From NCBI RefSeq assembly GCF_029868855.1, contig NZ_JARWOV010000246.1, positions 1 to 64,000 of the forward strand: a stretch of 64,000 bases of DNA, read 5' to 3'. This stretch comes from Nocardia carnea (GTDB lineage: Bacteria > Actinomycetota > Actinomycetes > Mycobacteriales > Mycobacteriaceae). The position numbers and the translations under genes were made by a program. Position 1 is the first letter of the stretch. Every line of letters begins with the position of its first letter. This document shows, piece by piece, positions 26,053 through 34,227 of the stretch. The notes beneath the pieces are model-generated. The model saw only the letters and a program-made list of their open reading frames with translations, made no database searches and was not told where the DNA came from.

Positions 26053-29000
26053 ATGTCCGAGGGATACGACACGAGCGAGTCAGGCCCGGACGCGGCAGCG
26101 CAGCGTAACCACGCGTATCCATCGGTCATGCCCGATGGATACAGCGGCGTGCAGGCGGGCACGACCAGGACGGCGTGCTCGTACTGTGGGGTGGGCTGCG
26201 GAATCGAGGTCACCACTACACCGGATGCCACCGGCGCACCGGTGATCGCGCGGGTCAGCGGCGACAAACTGCATCCGGCGAACGCCGGGCGGCTGTGCAC
26301 GAAGGGCGCCACCCACCTCGAACTGATGCGGGCGCCGGGTCGGATGACCAGCGCATACCGCCGGCCGGCGCGCGGGGCCCAGCCGGAGCCGGTGGGCGTG
26401 GACGAGGCAGTGACCGAGGCCGCGGCGCGGCTGCGGTCGATCCTGGACGAACACGGGCCCGACGCGATCGCGCTGTACGTCTCCGGGCAGATGTCGCTGG
26501 AGGCGCAGTACCTGGCCACGAAGCTGGCCAAAGGCCATCTGCGGACCGTTCACATGGAAGCCAACTCCCGGTTGTGCATGGCGAGCGCCGGAACCGGCTA
26601 CAAACAGTCGCTGGGGGCCGACGGGCCGCCCGGTTCCTACGATGACCTCGACCGGGCCGACCTGTTCTTCGTCATCGGCGCGAATATGGCCGACTGCCAC
26701 CCCATCCTCTTCCTGCGCATGGCCGAGCGGCTCAAATCCGGCGCGAAGCTGATCGTGGTGGATCCGCGGCGTACCGAGACCGCCGCCCGCGCGGACCTGT
26801 TCCTGCAGATCCGGCCCGGAACCGATCTCGCACTGCTCAACGGGCTGCTGCAGTTACTGGTCGAGGCCGGCGATATCGACGAGCAGTTCATTGCCGAGCA
26901 CACCGAGGGCTGGGCGGCGATGCCCGAGTTCCTCGCCGCCTACACCCCTGATCGAGTCGCCGGAATCACGGGGCTGGCCGAGGCGGATATCCGCACCGCT
27001 GCCCGCTGGATCGGCGCGGCGGGCGAATGGATGAGCTTGTGGACGATGGGCCTGAATCAGTCCACCCACGGCACCTGGAACACCAACGCATTGTGCAATC
27101 TGCATCTGGCCACCGGCGCCATCTGCCGCCCGGGTAGCGGGCCCTTCTCGCTGACGGGCCAGCCGAATGCCATGGGCGGCCGGGAAATGGGGTACATGGG
27201 TCCGGGGCTGCCCGGGCAGCGCAGCGTCCTGTCCCCCGCCGACCGGACATTCGTGGAGGCCGCGTGGGACCTACCACCGGGAACCATCCGGGCCGAGGCG
27301 GGGCCGGGCACCGTGGACATGTTCCGGCGGCTCGCGGACGGCGATATCAAAGCGGCCTGGATCATCTGTACCAATCCGGTTGCCACGGTGGCGAATCGCA
27401 AAACCGTGATCGCCGGGTTGGAGGCCGCCGAACTGGTGATCACCCAGGACGCCTACACCGATACCGCCACCAACACCTACGCCGACCTGCTGCTACCGGC
27501 AACTCTGTGGGCCGAGGCGGATGCCACGGTGGTCAACTCCGAACGCACAGTGACATTGCAGCGGCAGTCGGTCGAACCGGCCGGTGCGGCGCGGCCGGAC
27601 TGGCAGCTCATCGCCCAGGTGGCGACCGCAATGGGATTCCCCGGGTTCGAATATGCCTCCGCCGCAGAAGTATTCGACGAGATCCGTCACTTCGCCAATC
27701 CGGCCACCGGTTACGACCTGAGCGGTATGAGCCACGAGCGGCTGCGGGAGGGCCCGATGCAGTGGCCGTGCCCGGACCCCGCGCAGCGCCGCAATCCGAT
27801 CCGCTACCGCAACGACGGAATCGGCGGGGAGCCTTTCGTCGACGACACCGGGCACCGGCCGCGCCTGGTGTTCCCCACCCCCGGTCGGCGGGCCGTCTTC
27901 TGGCCGCGCCCGCATATGTTGCCGGCCGAAATGCCGGATGACGACTACCCGTTCCTGCTCAATACCGGCCGCCTGCAACACCAGTGGCATTCGATGACGA
28001 AGACCGGCCGGATCGACAAGCTCAACAAACTGAACCGGGAGCCGTTCGCCGAGATCCATCCCGACGACGCCCGTGAACTCGGGCTCGCGGTGGGCGACGA
28101 GGTGGAGATCACCTCACGGCGCGGCCGCGCCGTACTACCCGTGCGGATCAGTGACCGGGTACGTCCCGGCGGGTGTTTCGCACCGTTCCACTGGAACGAC
28201 GAACAGGGCGAATACCTGACCGTCAACGCCGTCACCAACGATGCGGTGGACGCCGATTCGCTGCAACCCGAGTTCAAGGCCTGTGCTGTCGCCCTACGCC
28301 GGGTCGCGCCGGTGGTGCCCGCCGAATCGCCCGTGGCCCCGGGCAATCCGCAGGAATTCCCGGCTTCCCCGGGGCCCCATCCGCTCGCGGCCGTCCTGGG
28401 CCTGGATGCGGCGACCTCGCCCACCCTCAGCGAAACGGAACGAATCTACCTCGGTGGATACCTCGCGGCCCTGCAGTCCCTGCCGGTCTCAGGGCAGCCG
28501 GTCCTCCCGGAGACCGCACCGTTGTCGAAGCAGAGCCGACTGTGGGTGGACGGGCTGCTGGCGGGTATGTATTCGCGCGCCGGCCACCCGGATTCGGCGA
28601 CGGTACCGGAACCACCGAGTCCGGCCGTGACAGTGCTGTGGGCCTCGCAGACCGGCAATGCCGAGGAATTCGCGGCCACCGCGGCGCAGCGACTCACCGA
28701 ATCCGGTTACCGGCCGCGGCTGATCGATATGGATTCCTGCGATCTCGCCGCGCTGGCAGGCGATGTGCTGGTGATCAGCAGTACGTTCGGCGACGGCGGA
28801 CCGCCGGACAACGGTGCCGACTTCTGGTCCCGGCTCGACGAGAGCGCGGACCGGCTCACGGATACACGTTTCGCGGTATTCGCGATGGGTGATTCCGCCT
28901 ACGACGATTTCTGCGGTCACGGTCGGCGGCTCGATACCGCCTTCGCCGACCGCGGCGCGACCCGGCTGCTGCCACGGGTGGACAGCGAACCGGATTTCGC

Positions 29001-30486
29001 CGGACCCGGTGCGGACTGGCTGGACGAGGTGGTCGCGGTACTCGGCGTCCGAGGGAACTCCGGCGACGGGTTTGCCGCGAGCGCGGCCGATGGGTCCCGC
29101 CGGAACCCCGCCGACGGACCCGGGGCGAGCGTGGCCGAAGCGTACGGACCGAACACCGAAGACGACTCCCGGGCGAGTTCGGCCCGCGGTGGCGCGCGCA
29201 CCGTCCCGGTGGGCAGCCGAAGCAACCCCGTGCGCGCCGACAGCGGATTCGGTGGCGCGAGTACCCGCGAGCGAACCGGTTCCGTCCCCGGTGTGAGCAC
29301 CGCGACGGGTCTGCTGGAACGCGGCGCGCCCGTGCGCCCGCACCGGTCGGCACCCGCACCGTTCACCCGGGCACTGCCGGTTTCCGCCCCGCTGGTCCGC
29401 AACGAGGTGCTGACAGCCCCCGCCGCCACCAAGGAAGTCCGGCGGTTGGCCTTCGATCTCGGCGACTCGGACGCGCGCTACGAGGTGGGTGATTCGCTCG
29501 GGGTGTGGCCGAGCAACTGCTCGTCGCTGGTCGGTGAATTCCTCGACGCGTCGGGCTTGGACGCCGGGCGGACCGTCACCGCGGGCGATACCGAGATACC
29601 ACTGGAACAGGCGCTGCGCACCTATTTCGATATCACCCGGGTCTCCCGGGATCTCTTGGAATTCGTGGCCGACCGCAATCCCAGCAACCGGCTGGCCAAA
29701 CTGCTGCGTCGCGATAATCGCAATGAACTGGACGGCTACCTCTGGGACCGCCAACTGGTGGACGTCCTGCGTGATTTCCCGATCCGCGCCGACCTCGTGG
29801 AGTGGCTCGGCATTCTGAAAAAGCTGCAACCGCGCCAGTATTCGATCTCTTCCAGCCCGCTGGTCAGCCCGCGGGAAGTAGAGCTCACCGTGGGGATCGT
29901 CCGCTACGGCGATCCACGGGTCGCGGGCTCGGCGGCCCGTCGCGGCGGCGTATGCTCCACTTTCCTGGCCGATCGCGCCACCGCGGCCGTGCCGATCTTC
30001 CTGCAGCGTGCCCCGCATTTCCGGCCGCCGCTGGATCCGACCGTCCCGATGATCATGGTGGGACCGGGTACCGGTATCGCACCGTTCCGGGGGTTCCTGC
30101 AGGAACGCCGCGCCCTCGGCGCCACCGGGAAGAACTGGCTGTTCTTCGGTGACCAGCACGCGGCGCAGAACTTCTACTACCGCAGCGAACTCGAGGATAT
30201 GTTCCGGTCCGGGCACCTCTCGCGGCTGGATCTGGCCTTTTCCCGGGACCAGCGCGAACGGATCTACGTCCAGCACCGGATGATCGAACACGGGGCGGAG
30301 CTGTGGTCGTGGCTGCGCGACGGCGCCCACTTCTATGTCTGCGGTGACGCCGCCCGGATGGCCAAGGATGTCGACGATGCCCTGCTGCGCATCGCCCGCA
30401 TCCACGGCCAACTCGACGAGGACGGCGCCCTGGCCTTCAAAAAGCAACTGGTGGCCGAGAAACGCTACGTCCGCGACGTCTACTGA
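26053..30486 (+). CDS. Bifunctional assimilatory nitrate reductase / flavoprotein reductase fusion
   Basis: 1477 aa. Residues ~36-750 are a molybdopterin nitrate reductase of NasA type, with a 4Fe-4S site C42, C45, C49, C82. Residues ~858-995 are a flavodoxin domain (VLWASQTGNAEEFAATAAQR). A ~100-residue Ser/Gly/Arg low-complexity linker spans ~996-1096. Residues ~1103-1477 are a CysJ-like FAD/NADPH reductase (RQYSISSSP at ~1261, VGPGTGIAPFRGFLQERR at ~1334). It should pass NADPH electrons through FAD and FMN to the Mo centre. ATG with CGGAG four bases upstream. Residues 4-23 are encoded by a copy of the dispersed palindromic repeat. No nitrite reductase or nitrate transporter is in the window. 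Confidence 0.92.
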   Translation: MSEGYDTSESGPDAAAQRNHAYPSVMPDGYSGVQAGTTRTACSYCGVGCGIEVTTTPDATGAPVIARVSGDKLHPANAGRLCTKGATHLELMRAPGRMTSAYRRPARGAQPEPVGVDEAVTEAAARLRSILDEHGPDAIALYVSGQMSLEAQYLATKLAKGHLRTVHMEANSRLCMASAGTGYKQSLGADGPPGSYDDLDRADLFFVIGANMADCHPILFLRMAERLKSGAKLIVVDPRRTETAARADLFLQIRPGTDLALLNGLLQLLVEAGDIDEQFIAEHTEGWAAMPEFLAAYTPDRVAGITGLAEADIRTAARWIGAAGEWMSLWTMGLNQSTHGTWNTNALCNLHLATGAICRPGSGPFSLTGQPNAMGGREMGYMGPGLPGQRSVLSPADRTFVEAAWDLPPGTIRAEAGPGTVDMFRRLADGDIKAAWIICTNPVATVANRKTVIAGLEAAELVITQDAYTDTATNTYADLLLPATLWAEADATVVNSERTVTLQRQSVEPAGAARPDWQLIAQVATAMGFPGFEYASAAEVFDEIRHFANPATGYDLSGMSHERLREGPMQWPCPDPAQRRNPIRYRNDGIGGEPFVDDTGHRPRLVFPTPGRRAVFWPRPHMLPAEMPDDDYPFLLNTGRLQHQWHSMTKTGRIDKLNKLNREPFAEIHPDDARELGLAVGDEVEITSRRGRAVLPVRISDRVRPGGCFAPFHWNDEQGEYLTVNAVTNDAVDADSLQPEFKACAVALRRVAPVVPAESPVAPGNPQEFPASPGPHPLAAVLGLDAATSPTLSETERIYLGGYLAALQSLPVSGQPVLPETAPLSKQSRLWVDGLLAGMYSRAGHPDSATVPEPPSPAVTVLWASQTGNAEEFAATAAQRLTESGYRPRLIDMDSCDLAALAGDVLVISSTFGDGGPPDNGADFWSRLDESADRLTDTRFAVFAMGDSAYDDFCGHGRRLDTAFADRGATRLLPRVDSEPDFAGPGADWLDEVVAVLGVRGNSGDGFAASAADGSRRNPADGPGASVAEAYGPNTEDDSRASSARGGARTVPVGSRSNPVRADSGFGGASTRERTGSVPGVSTATGLLERGAPVRPHRSAPAPFTRALPVSAPLVRNEVLTAPAATKEVRRLAFDLGDSDARYEVGDSLGVWPSNCSSLVGEFLDASGLDAGRTVTAGDTEIPLEQALRTYFDITRVSRDLLEFVADRNPSNRLAKLLRRDNRNELDGYLWDRQLVDVLRDFPIRADLVEWLGILKKLQPRQYSISSSPLVSPREVELTVGIVRYGDPRVAGSAARRGGVCSTFLADRATAAVPIFLQRAPHFRPPLDPTVPMIMVGPGTGIAPFRGFLQERRALGATGKNWLFFGDQHAAQNFYYRSELEDMFRSGHLSRLDLAFSRDQRERIYVQHRMIEHGAELWSWLRDGAHFYVCGDAARMAKDVDDALLRIARIHGQLDEDGALAFKKQLVAEKRYVRDVY
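26062..26120. repeat. Dispersed palindromic repeat, copy D (inside a coding region)
   Basis: About 59 bp bounded by a 7-bp inverted repeat GGATACG / CGTATCC. On the minus strand the core is GCGTGGTTACGCTGCGCTGC followed by CGCGTCCGGGCCTGACTCGCTC. It lies within codons 4-23 of the nitrate reductase fusion and stays in frame, translated roughly as GYDTSESGPDAAAQRNHAYP. Confidence 0.8.
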
Positions 30487-31532
30487 ACCGTCCCCACCGG
30501 TACGGCGGGCGGGTTCAGCCGGGCGAAATCGGGCAGGCGGTAGTACGGGTAGTAGGGATAGGGCGGGGTGAGCGCGCTGGCCGCGTCCAGCCGCGCGATC
30601 TGCTCGGCGGTGAGTTCCCAGCCGACCGCGCCGAGATTCTGCCGTAGCTGCTCCTCGTTGCGGGCACCGACGATCACGGTGCCGACCGTCGGACGGGACA
30701 GCAGCCAGTTCAGCGCTATCTGCGGGACGGTCCGGCCGGTTTCGGCGGCGATCTCGTCCAAGGCGTCGACGACGTTGTAGAGGTGTTCCTGGTCGACCGG
30801 TGGCCCGGCCTCCGCCGTACGGTGCAGCCGGCTTCCCGCGGGCAGTGGTCGACCACGGCGGATCTTTCCGGTCAACCGGCCCCAGCCGAGCGGACTCCAG
30901 ACCACCGCGCCCACCCCTTCGGCGACTCCCAGTGGCATCAACTCCCACTCGTAGTCCCGCCCGGCCAGTGAGTAATACACCTGGTGGGCGATATAGCGGG
31001 TGAGACCGTGGCGATCCGCGGCGGCCAGCGATTTCATCAGCTGCCATCCGGCGAAGTTGGAGGCTCCCAGATATCGGATCTTGCCCGCGTGCACCAGATC
31101 GTCGAGGGCGCGCAAGACCTCCTCGACAGGGGTTCGGGCGTCGAAGGCGTGCAACTGGAACAGGTCGATATGGTCGGTGCCGAGCCGGCGGAGCGAGGCT
31201 TCCACCGCCCCGATCAGACGGCTGCGGCCCGACCCGGCATCGAACGGGCCGGGTCCGGTGGGCAGGCTCGCCTTGGTGGACAGCAGCAGGCGGTCGCGGC
31301 GACCGTGGATAGCGGCGCCGAGCACCTCCTCGGAGGCGCCGTCGGAGTACACATCGGCGGTATCGAACATCGTGACCCCGGCGTCGAGGCTGATATCCAC
31401 CAGTCGGCGGGCCTGTTCGACGTCGGTGTCGCCCCAGGCACCGAACAGTTCCCCGCGACCCCCGAAGGTGCCGGCGCCGAAGCTCAGTGCGGGGACGATC
31501 AGGCCGGAGGCTCCCAGGCGGCGATATTCCAT
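30480..31532 (-). CDS. Aldo/keto reductase
   Basis: 350 aa NADPH-dependent oxidoreductase of the AKR fold, close to the YghZ/Kv-beta-like branch. Start MEYRRLGASGLIVPALSFGA, active-site region GVTMFDTADVYSDGASEEVL (Asp and Tyr), Lys in LLLSTKASL, then DLFQLHAFDARTPVEEVL with the conserved catalytic His, and VGTVIVGARNEEQLRQNL binding NADPH. ATG with AGGAG five bases upstream. Divergent from a TetR gene 82 bases away that probably controls it. The 3' end converges with the nitrate reductase gene and overlaps it by 7 bases. Confidence 0.92.
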   Translation of the reverse strand: MEYRRLGASGLIVPALSFGAGTFGGRGELFGAWGDTDVEQARRLVDISLDAGVTMFDTADVYSDGASEEVLGAAIHGRRDRLLLSTKASLPTGPGPFDAGSGRSRLIGAVEASLRRLGTDHIDLFQLHAFDARTPVEEVLRALDDLVHAGKIRYLGASNFAGWQLMKSLAAADRHGLTRYIAHQVYYSLAGRDYEWELMPLGVAEGVGAVVWSPLGWGRLTGKIRRGRPLPAGSRLHRTAEAGPPVDQEHLYNVVDALDEIAAETGRTVPQIALNWLLSRPTVGTVIVGARNEEQLRQNLGAVGWELTAEQIARLDAASALTPPYPYYPYYRLPDFARLNPPAVPVGTVQ

Positions 31533-31614
31533 CTCGACTCCTAATGGGTCTAGAGTGTCGTTAACAAATCCGAAGATACACCCATCGGCCGCTAAATGAA
31601 ACTGGAGTTCCCTT

Positions 31615-32235
31615 ATGGCACCTGAAGAGGACAGCCCCGGATCCGTTCGGCCCGGCGGCCGCACCGCCCGTGTCCGCGCGGCCGTGCTCAGCGCGGCCGG
31701 CGATCTACTCGCCGAACACGGCTTCGCCCGGCTCGATCTGGCCGAGGTCGCGGCCCGTGCCGAAGTCGGGAAGACAACGGTGTACCGGCGCTGGCGCACA
31801 CCGGCCGGACTGACCGCCGACCTGCTCGTCGATATGGCCGAACAGTCGCTACCGCGCGCGGATACGGGCTCGTTGCGCGGCGACCTCGAGGCCAATGCCC
31901 GCCTGGTCGCGAAAACCCTCACCGACCCCCGGCAGAGCCGCCTCTTCCGAGCGGTGATCGCCGCCGCGAGCGTCGACGAAGCGGCAGCGGTTGCGCTGCG
32001 CCGGTTCTACGATGTGCGGCTCACCGAATGGTCACCCTGTGTCACCGACGCCATCGCCCGGGGCGAGGCACCGCCCGGCACCGACCCCCGCGCGGTGCTC
32101 ACCGCAGTTTCGGGCCCGCTGTACTACCGCCTGCTGGCCAGTGGCGACCCGATCGACGACCAGGCGATCCGGGCCGCGGCCGAAGCCGCGGTGTGCGCTA
32201 CCACGGCCGGAGTTTTCGTCCACACCGGAACCTGA
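31615..32235 (+). CDS. TetR/AcrR family transcriptional regulator
   Basis: 206 aa. N-terminal HTH about 20-65 with the recognition region LDLAEVAARAEVGKTTVYRR; the C-terminal all-helical ligand domain resembles the TetR_C_11 type. ATG with GGAG seven bases upstream. It is divergent from the aldo/keto reductase; the 82-base gap has a GTTAAC-centred dyad near 31559-31564 that could be its operator. Ligand unknown. Confidence 0.9.
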   Translation: MAPEEDSPGSVRPGGRTARVRAAVLSAAGDLLAEHGFARLDLAEVAARAEVGKTTVYRRWRTPAGLTADLLVDMAEQSLPRADTGSLRGDLEANARLVAKTLTDPRQSRLFRAVIAAASVDEAAAVALRRFYDVRLTEWSPCVTDAIARGEAPPGTDPRAVLTAVSGPLYYRLLASGDPIDDQAIRAAAEAAVCATTAGVFVHTGT

Positions 32236-32265
32236 TCGCACACCCGGGCAGCGGGCCTGCCCGCA

Positions 32266-32946
32266 TCACCAGAGATGCCGGTAGTCGAGGGCCGCGGCCG
32301 CGATCAGGCCGAGTCCCAGCAGGACGAAGACGATTCGTACCGACAACGGACCGTAGCTGGTGACCACGCGCAGAACGGATCTGTACACCCGCTGGGCCGC
32401 CGGCGTGCGCCTGGTGGCCAGTGCGAGCACCACCAGCGGCGGCAGCAGCGCGAGCGCGCAATAGGCGACGACGATCAGCGGCCAGACCGACGGCAGCGGG
32501 TCCCGGGCCGATATCAACGCCAATCCGGCCAGGTACGGAATCGCGGTCGGCGCCTGCGCCAGGCCGATGACCATCCCCGCCATGCCGAGCAGCCAGGGGC
32601 GCCGCCGGATGGTCACCGTCCACGCCGGCGGCTCGGCCTGCGCACCGGCGGGCACGGCAGCGATCACGAGCAGCACGAGACCGAAACCCAATGCACCCCA
32701 GGTTCGGATCGTCGGGGTGAGCTCGAAATCCACCAGATCGGTGAGGAAATCGATCCCCAGCACCGCCAGCAGCCCGAAAGTCGTGGTGACCGCGAAAACT
32801 CCGGCGATGAAACTCGCCCCACCGGGCACCGGCGATTTCCGGGCGAGTCTGCTGTCCACGACGATCGCCGCGGTAACCCCCACCAGGAGTAGATCGAGTG
32901 AATCTATGAACGCGAACCCGGCGAGGGCGAGCAGTAGAGCGACCAT
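32266..32946 (-). CDS. GAP/Sap-family membrane protein
   Basis: 226 aa with six predicted transmembrane helices (roughly 1-22, 38-62, 78-98, 115-140, 150-175 and 203-221) and little else. The sequence MVALLLALAGFAFIDSLDLL with a repeat-like second half (MAGMVIGLAQAPTAIPYLAG) fits the GAP family, whose best known member (Sap) takes part in sulfolipid export in M. tuberculosis; related proteins act in peptidolipid export. Substrate unknown here. Convergent with tetR. Confidence 0.8.
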   Translation of the reverse strand: MVALLLALAGFAFIDSLDLLLVGVTAAIVVDSRLARKSPVPGGASFIAGVFAVTTTFGLLAVLGIDFLTDLVDFELTPTIRTWGALGFGLVLLVIAAVPAGAQAEPPAWTVTIRRRPWLLGMAGMVIGLAQAPTAIPYLAGLALISARDPLPSVWPLIVVAYCALALLPPLVVLALATRRTPAAQRVYRSVLRVVTSYGPLSVRIVFVLLGLGLIAAAALDYRHLW

Positions 32947-33298
32947 GGCGCCGCCAGCCTACGCGCCCCACGAACCGGCATACGCGCGCCTCCGGCACCC
33001 ACCACGGCACACCGCCACCCGCCCTCCAGGGACGGTGAACGGATACACATTTTTGCCGACCATCTCGGTACGCGTGCGCAGCATCGTAAGACCCGGATGA
33101 GGTCGCGACCCCATCCATCCGGCCGGCGCTGCCGTTCGCGGGCTCCGTTCGCATGCGCGGCCGAGCCGCAGCGGCATCCGAGGTCGAGCGGAAGCGGAAC
33201 CCGGGAGACCCCCGAGCGCCGTCCCGCGCCGGGCGAAATTCCGAACAGCTCGGCACCGAAGCTCCGGAGCCTCGGTGCCGACGTCCCGTAGGCCGGCC
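32947..33298. other. Intergenic, no gene seen
   Basis: 352 bases between two minus-strand genes. Open frames are short, Arg/Pro-rich shadows. It should hold the promoter of the GAP-family gene; none was clear to me. Confidence 0.45.
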
Positions 33299-33907
33299 CT
33301 ACCGCGCGGCGCGATTCGTCGATGCAGCGTGCCGAGGGAGCCAGAAGGGGTCTCGCCCGGTGAACCCCAGCACCCGGTGCAATACCGGCGCCGCCGGGCC
33401 GATCGGCACGGTCGGGCCGAAAAGACCAGGGGTACCCTCCGTCGGCGTGTCCTTCAGAAAATCCAGGAGCACGGCGAGGTCGGAATCGTCCACCTTCAGT
33501 TCCTGACCGGTGGCGCGCGCCAGATCCCAGGCGTGGATGACGATCTCGTCCAACGCGACCCGCGCCGTGACGGATGCCGGCATGGTGACCCCGCCCGCCT
33601 CCGTATCCCCTTCCCACGCCGCGGGTTCCCGCCATGCCTGCGCCAGCGCCCGCAGCCGGGCCGGGACGGCAGTCCGCCACTTCGCGGATAGTGCGGCGCC
33701 GGACCCGAATTCCGGCGAGGCGGACGCACCGAGTGATTCCTTGGCCGCAGCGGCGCGAAACGCCTCCGCCAAACCGTCCACATGCTCGATCAACGCACGG
33801 ACGGGGATATCGGCGGGCGTAGGCGCGTCGAGCTGGGTGTCGTCGATCGCGGTGACGATATCGGCCAGTGCGTCCGCCGCGGGCGACAGGTCGAATTCCG
33901 GGTGCAT
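33299..33907 (-). CDS. TIGR03086-like / maleylpyruvate isomerase-fold protein
   Basis: 202 aa of the DinB / mycothiol-dependent maleylpyruvate isomerase superfamily: an N-terminal four-helix bundle (PEFDLSPAADALADIVTAID), a conserved His in ALIEHVDGLAEAF and a second in ALDEIVIHAWDLARATGQEL, which normally bind a divalent metal. The C-terminal part ends VLGFTGRDPFWLPR. I chose ATG at 33907 because GAGGAGACCGC lies just upstream. Mycothiol-linked chemistry is possible but not shown. Confidence 0.82.
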   Translation of the reverse strand: MHPEFDLSPAADALADIVTAIDDTQLDAPTPADIPVRALIEHVDGLAEAFRAAAAKESLGASASPEFGSGAALSAKWRTAVPARLRALAQAWREPAAWEGDTEAGGVTMPASVTARVALDEIVIHAWDLARATGQELKVDDSDLAVLLDFLKDTPTEGTPGLFGPTVPIGPAAPVLHRVLGFTGRDPFWLPRHAASTNRAAR

Positions 33908-33960
33908 GCGGTCTCCTCGGTCCGGGGCTGCTGTAGTGCAGACGGGACCGCGGACGCAAA

Positions 33961-34227
33961 CTAATCGGGCACACACCGCCGAGGACAATCGCGAATCGGC
34001 CCGACCGCCGGCGGGTTCGGTTCAGGGCTCCGGTACGCGTCGAAGCGGCGGAGCGCTACGCCGGCCACTGCGTACTGTTTTTCGGGCTCGAAGTCCAGCA
34101 CGCTGTACCGACCACCCAGAGAAAACAGCGGCGCACCCGCGAATTGTTTCCGTCGGCCGTGTTCGCGCGCCTGCAGGGTCCCACCTGCCCCGCGCGCGGG
34201 TGAAGCGTTCAGGAATCGATTCTGGCG
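33961..34227 (-). pseudogene. Possible decayed gene downstream of menD
   Basis: A minus-strand frame without a usual start codon runs from a TGA inside the menD 3' end to TAG at 33961. Part of its translation looks protein-like: AREHGRRKQFAGAPLFSLGG, then RYSVLDFEPEKQYAVAGVAL and RRFDAYRSPEP. The only usual start is a GTG at 34101, which leaves 46 codons. It may be the C-terminal remnant of a lost gene, or chance. No family recognised. Confidence 0.25.

Noticed and set aside
28489..31047. 852-codon minus-strand frame over the nitrate reductase and aldo/keto reductase genes
   Set aside because: It overlaps two well-supported genes and has no recognisable domain.
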